This document shows, piece after piece, positions 25,501-27,103 of a DNA stretch of 27,103 nt. This DNA comes from Aliterella sp. RAGGC_92 (lineage in GTDB: Bacteria > Cyanobacteriota > Cyanobacteriia > Cyanobacteriales > Chroococcidiopsidaceae). Location of the stretch: the NCBI GenBank assembly GCA_030826005.1, contig JAPJOW010000004.1:1-27103 (forward strand). Direction: 5' to 3'. The position numbers and the translations under genes were made by a program. Position 1 is the first letter of the stretch; each line of letters begins with the position of its first letter. The notes below the pieces were generated by a model, which saw only the letters and a list, made by a program, of their open reading frames with translations, searched no databases and had not been told where the DNA came from.

Positions 25501-25708
25501 ACAAGTATCGATCGATCTTTTCTGACCAATCTGGATCGCCCTGTATTTTTAAAGACTGAGCAGTTTTTAGAAATGTTTTAGGTGGTTTTACTTCATCAGA
25601 TAAAACACTTTCAACGATAATTCGTACCCTCGTACCTGCGGCTAGGTTTAAGGGCGCTTCTAGTTGAAGGGCAATCCCATCAAATACGGCTTCGAGTTTT
25701 TGAGACAT
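25472..25708 (-). CDS. AF2212-like (DUF104) antitoxin
   Basis: 78 residues, ATG start. The N-terminal 35 residues (SQKLEAVFDGIALQLEAPLN, then LAAGTRVRIIVE) form the short beta-rich fold of the DUF104/AF2212-like antitoxin family. The C-terminal half (DWSEKIDRYLYGE) is a charged helix that probably wraps and inhibits the PIN toxin encoded downstream. Such proteins normally repress their own operon; no operator is clear in the upstream 25709-25800 region. Confidence 0.82.
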   Translation of the reverse strand: MSQKLEAVFDGIALQLEAPLNLAAGTRVRIIVESVLSDEVKPPKTFLKTAQSLKIQGDPDWSEKIDRYLYGETLSESE

Positions 25709-25933
25709 TATTCTCTAAAGGCTGAAGACTATTTTCAGTATAGCCTGACTACTACCTCAGCCGTCAGGAGTGAAAACAAAATAGGAATTGACTTGATTTT
25801 GGCGATCGCACTTATCCAATTTTTCTACTAACAGTTTATGGTTTAGTCTAAAGCGATCGCACTGCATCATAAAATGTTATTAATAAAATTCTAGACCGCA
25901 TCCAACAAACCAAGGAAGGGCAAGGGGTAATCT
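25709..25933. other. HIP1-rich intergenic region with direct repeat copy 1
   Basis: 225 bp between the antitoxin start and the second small-gene pair. HIP1 octamers lie at 25802-25809 and 25853-25860, bounding the 59-bp repeat copy 1. The segment 25915-25927 is purine-rich (AAGGAAGGGCAAGGGG) and contains an SD-like site for the ATT-start gene. If that gene is not real, the gene-free stretch would be 25709-26109 (401 bp). Confidence 0.6.
25802..25860 (+). repeat. 59-bp HIP1-bounded direct repeat, copy 1
   Basis: It begins and ends with GCGATCGC. Copy 2 at 26307-26365 matches at 56 of 59 positions, and all three differences are transitions. Similarity stops at the outer HIP1 edges on both sides. 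It flanks the second DUF6888/DUF6887-type pair on its left. Confidence 0.9.
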
Positions 25934-26113
25934 ATTTTTCCTAGTATTGAGCAATGTATAAGTTGCGTTCAAGTATGTCTCGATTTAACGGGCTTCTATC
26001 TTCCAATCTACTTAGTAAGGTTGGATGAGCGAGATAGAAAGTTAGTTATATTAGCAGGTGAAGCAATAGAGATTACAATCGATCCAAATGGTGAATGGAG
26101 GTTTTTAGAATGA
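25934..26113 (+). CDS. DUF6888-type small protein (copy 2), no canonical start codon
   Basis: An open frame of 59 residues between a TAA (25928-25930) and the stop TGA at 26111-26113. It contains no in-frame ATG or GTG, and its only TTG falls inside the conserved core. It carries the same core as copy 1 at 21414-21608: CVQVCLDLTG, LPIYLVRLDERD, then AIEITIDPNGEWRF. The most likely initiation point is ATT at 25934, six bases after an SD-like GGGG (25924-25927), so it is either a real ATT-start gene or a gene whose ATG mutated to ATT. The stop overlaps the next ATG by 4 bp (ATGA). It is missed by start-codon-based gene callers. Function unknown. Confidence 0.65.
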   Translation: MFPSIEQCISCVQVCLDLTGFYLPIYLVRLDERDRKLVILAGEAIEITIDPNGEWRFLE

Positions 26114-26307
26114 AGCCTGATTTTGCAACTATGAATACTTCTGACTTGCGTACCTATGTCTTGAAGCATCGGGATGACCAATCAGCTTTTTATGTCTTAG
26201 TGGATCGATTGAATACTAAGCCATCATCTGTAACCTATCCCTGTCCAAATACTCCAGAGAATTTGGAAGTGATGAAAAGAGCAATTCGAGAAAAACTAGG
26301 TAAGTAG
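26110..26307 (+). CDS. DUF6887-type small protein (copy 2)
   Basis: 65 residues from the ATG at 26110, which overlaps the upstream stop as ATGA. The frame runs five codons further up to 26095, but GGAGG (26097-26101) with an 8-base spacer fixes the 26110 start. The sequence opens MKPDFATMNTSDLRTYVLKH and contains SVTYPCPNTPE and EKLGK. It is a paralogue of 21595-21798, sharing KP-[ND]-F-x-x-M, L-x-x-Y-[IV]-L-x-H and YP-x-P. Its TAG stop provides the first base of the HIP1 octamer that opens direct repeat copy 2. Function unknown. Confidence 0.8.
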   Translation: MKPDFATMNTSDLRTYVLKHRDDQSAFYVLVDRLNTKPSSVTYPCPNTPENLEVMKRAIREKLGK

Positions 26308-26365
26308 CGATCGCACTTGTCCAATTTTCCTACTAACAGTTTATGGTTTAGCCTAAAGCGATCGC
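26307..26365 (+). repeat. 59-bp HIP1-bounded direct repeat, copy 2
   Basis: The same unit as 25802-25860 in the same orientation, 505 bp further on. Its closing HIP1 (26358-26365) also starts a decayed partial third unit to about 26383, which shares TTGT, one changed base, then CAATTTT and CC with the start of the unit. It lies directly after the DUF6887-type copy 2. Confidence 0.9.
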
Positions 26366-26486
26366 CTTTGTGCAATTTTTCCGGCAATTTCTGCACCGCA
26401 CAACGGTTAACATTACTAGAGGGCGATCGCATCATAACCAGACTACATTAGGTTACATTATTACTAAACCTGCCTGTTATTCTTCT

Positions 26487-26690
26487 ATGCCCGAAGTCAT
26501 TGAAATACCGATTGAATTGACTTACTTTCAATTGCCCGCAGCCGTTCAGGATCGTCTTCAACTATTGTTAGATCGTCTTGACGATGGTGAAACATTAACC
26601 CTTTTGGAAAGGCAAGAGGCGGAGGGATTAGTTGAACTATCTGAGTTTTTATCCTTATTGCGCTTGCGATCGCAAAGGGTAGCAAAGTAA
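26487..26690 (+). CDS. Small acidic protein paired with the HNH nuclease
   Basis: 67 residues from the ATG at 26487. An upstream in-frame start at 26370 would add 39 residues encoded by HIP1 and repeat-derived DNA, so it is rejected. The protein is mostly helical and acidic: PEVIEIPIELTYFQLP, then DRLQLLLDRLDDGE, then AEGLVELSEFLSLLRLR. I recall proteins of this style next to HNH-endonuclease genes in many cyanobacteria; no function is established. It ends 6 bp before the HNH ATG, so the two are probably co-transcribed. An antitoxin-like or accessory role is speculation. Confidence 0.72.
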   Translation: MPEVIEIPIELTYFQLPAAVQDRLQLLLDRLDDGETLTLLERQEAEGLVELSEFLSLLRLRSQRVAK

Positions 26691-26696
26691 AAATAA

Positions 26697-26963
26697 ATGG
26701 CAAAGATCCCCGCATCTTTACGCCGCTTGAGTATTCAAAGGGCAGATAATTTTTGTGAGTATTGCGGTTTATCGCAATTAGGTCAAGCTGCTACGTTTCA
26801 TATCGACCATGTGATTCCTGTAGTAGCAGGTGGTTTAACTACCGCAGACAACTTAGCACTTGCTTGTGTATCTTGTTCGCTTTACAAAGGAGCAAGGCAA
26901 GACGTGGAAGATCCAGAAACGAGGGAAACTGTACCAATTTTCAACCCACGTCAACAAGTCTAG
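26697..26963 (+). CDS. HNH endonuclease, cut short by an in-frame TAG
   Basis: 88 residues before the stop. It has two zinc-binding pairs, C20-x-x-C23 (FCEYCG) and C57-x-x-C60 (CVSC), around the HNH core: H35-x-D37-H38 (HIDHVIP), N52 (ADNLALAC) and K64. This is the classical McrA-like HNH layout, able to nick or cut DNA. The core is complete, but the reading frame continues as coding-like sequence beyond the TAG at 26961-26963, so the protein is probably truncated relative to its family. It follows the small acidic gene by 6 bp. The target DNA is unknown, and it may be a domesticated or homing-type nuclease. Confidence 0.85.
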   Translation: MAKIPASLRRLSIQRADNFCEYCGLSQLGQAATFHIDHVIPVVAGGLTTADNLALACVSCSLYKGARQDVEDPETRETVPIFNPRQQV

Positions 26964-27103
26964 AAAGAACATTTTTGCTGGAGTGGCGTGCAAATTTTTG
27001 GTCGAACAGCAGTAGGGCGTGCAACCGTCAAGGCTTTGAAACTAAATCGTGCAATTATACTAGCAATTCGGGCAGAGGAAGAATTGCTTGGTCGTCATCC
27101 CCC
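26961..27103 (+). pseudogene. In-frame continuation of the HNH gene beyond the TAG (runs off window)
   Basis: After the TAG (codon 89) the same frame stays open to the window end for 46 further codons: KEHFCWSGVQIFGRTAVG, then RATVKALKLNR, then EEELLGRHPP. This resembles the C-terminal segment that I recall from cyanobacterial HNH proteins, where a Trp normally stands just before the [ED]HF. A single TGG to TAG change would explain the break. Either the gene is a recent pseudogene or UAG is read through. Confidence 0.6.

Noticed and set aside
25802..26420. Regularly recurring GCGATCGC octamers looking like a CRISPR-type array
   Set aside because: The octamer is the cyanobacterial HIP1 palindrome and occurs throughout the window, including inside genes. 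Spacing is irregular, and only two 59-bp units repeat.
26370..26486. Upstream 39-residue extension of the small acidic protein
   Set aside because: It is encoded by HIP1 and repeat-derived sequence with unusual composition, whereas the ATG at 26487 begins the compact helical protein.

Overview
The window comes from a cyanobacterial chromosome. The octamer GCGATCGC (HIP1) occurs many times on both strands, inside and between genes. The gene content is also typical of cyanobacteria: an Rcp1-type response regulator next to a phytochrome-like kinase, several multi-PAS hybrid kinases, purA beside an L25/CTC-type rplY, and small cyanobacterium-specific protein families. The genus cannot be fixed from sequence alone; a Chroococcidiopsis/Gloeocapsopsis/Nostocales-type genome is a guess.

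Layout. 1-3552 (+): the 3' part of a histidine kinase, a small response regulator overlapping it by 4 bp (ATGA), and a REC-PAS-PAS-kinase-REC hybrid. 3670-4581 (+): a zinc-type cation diffusion facilitator, bracketed by two diverged copies of an interspersed repeat. 4688-8674 (-): an adenosine-deaminase-like enzyme downstream of a CHASE3-PAS-kinase-REC hybrid whose last ~500 residues are paralogous to the 1198-3552 hybrid. 8933-10951 (+): purA and rplY, with a recognisable promoter and a rho-independent terminator. 11024-12547 (+): an APH-like/AAA fusion kinase, followed by a MITE-like 135-bp element. 12729-13517 (+): a YdcF/ElyC-type DUF218 membrane protein, tail to tail with a lipoprotein sugar-dehydrogenase-like gene (13519-14829, -). 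15123-18473 (-): a large CHASE-PAS3-kinase-REC hybrid. 18724-21349 (+): an XPB-like helicase and a DUF790/Bax1-like nuclease overlapping by 71 bp. 21999-24917 (+): tldD and tldE/pmbA.

The accessory part is 21414-21798 plus 25066-27103. It holds two copies of an overlapping pair of small genes (which I associate from memory with DUF6888 and DUF6887), a PIN-toxin/AF2212-like antitoxin module, and a small protein paired with an HNH nuclease. The HNH frame is cut by a TAG but stays open and coding-like beyond it to the window end. The second small-gene pair is flanked by a 59-bp direct repeat bounded at both ends by HIP1 palindromes, and its first gene has lost any canonical start codon (ATT after an SD-like GGGG).

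The strongest candidates for something under-described are (i) the duplicated small-gene cassette with its HIP1-bounded repeats and its Shine-Dalgarno built into a conserved Trp codon, and (ii) the bacterial XPB-Bax1 helicase-nuclease pair. No tRNA, rRNA, CRISPR array or intact insertion sequence was recognised. No gene-free stretch exceeds 300 bp unless the ATT-start gene is discounted.
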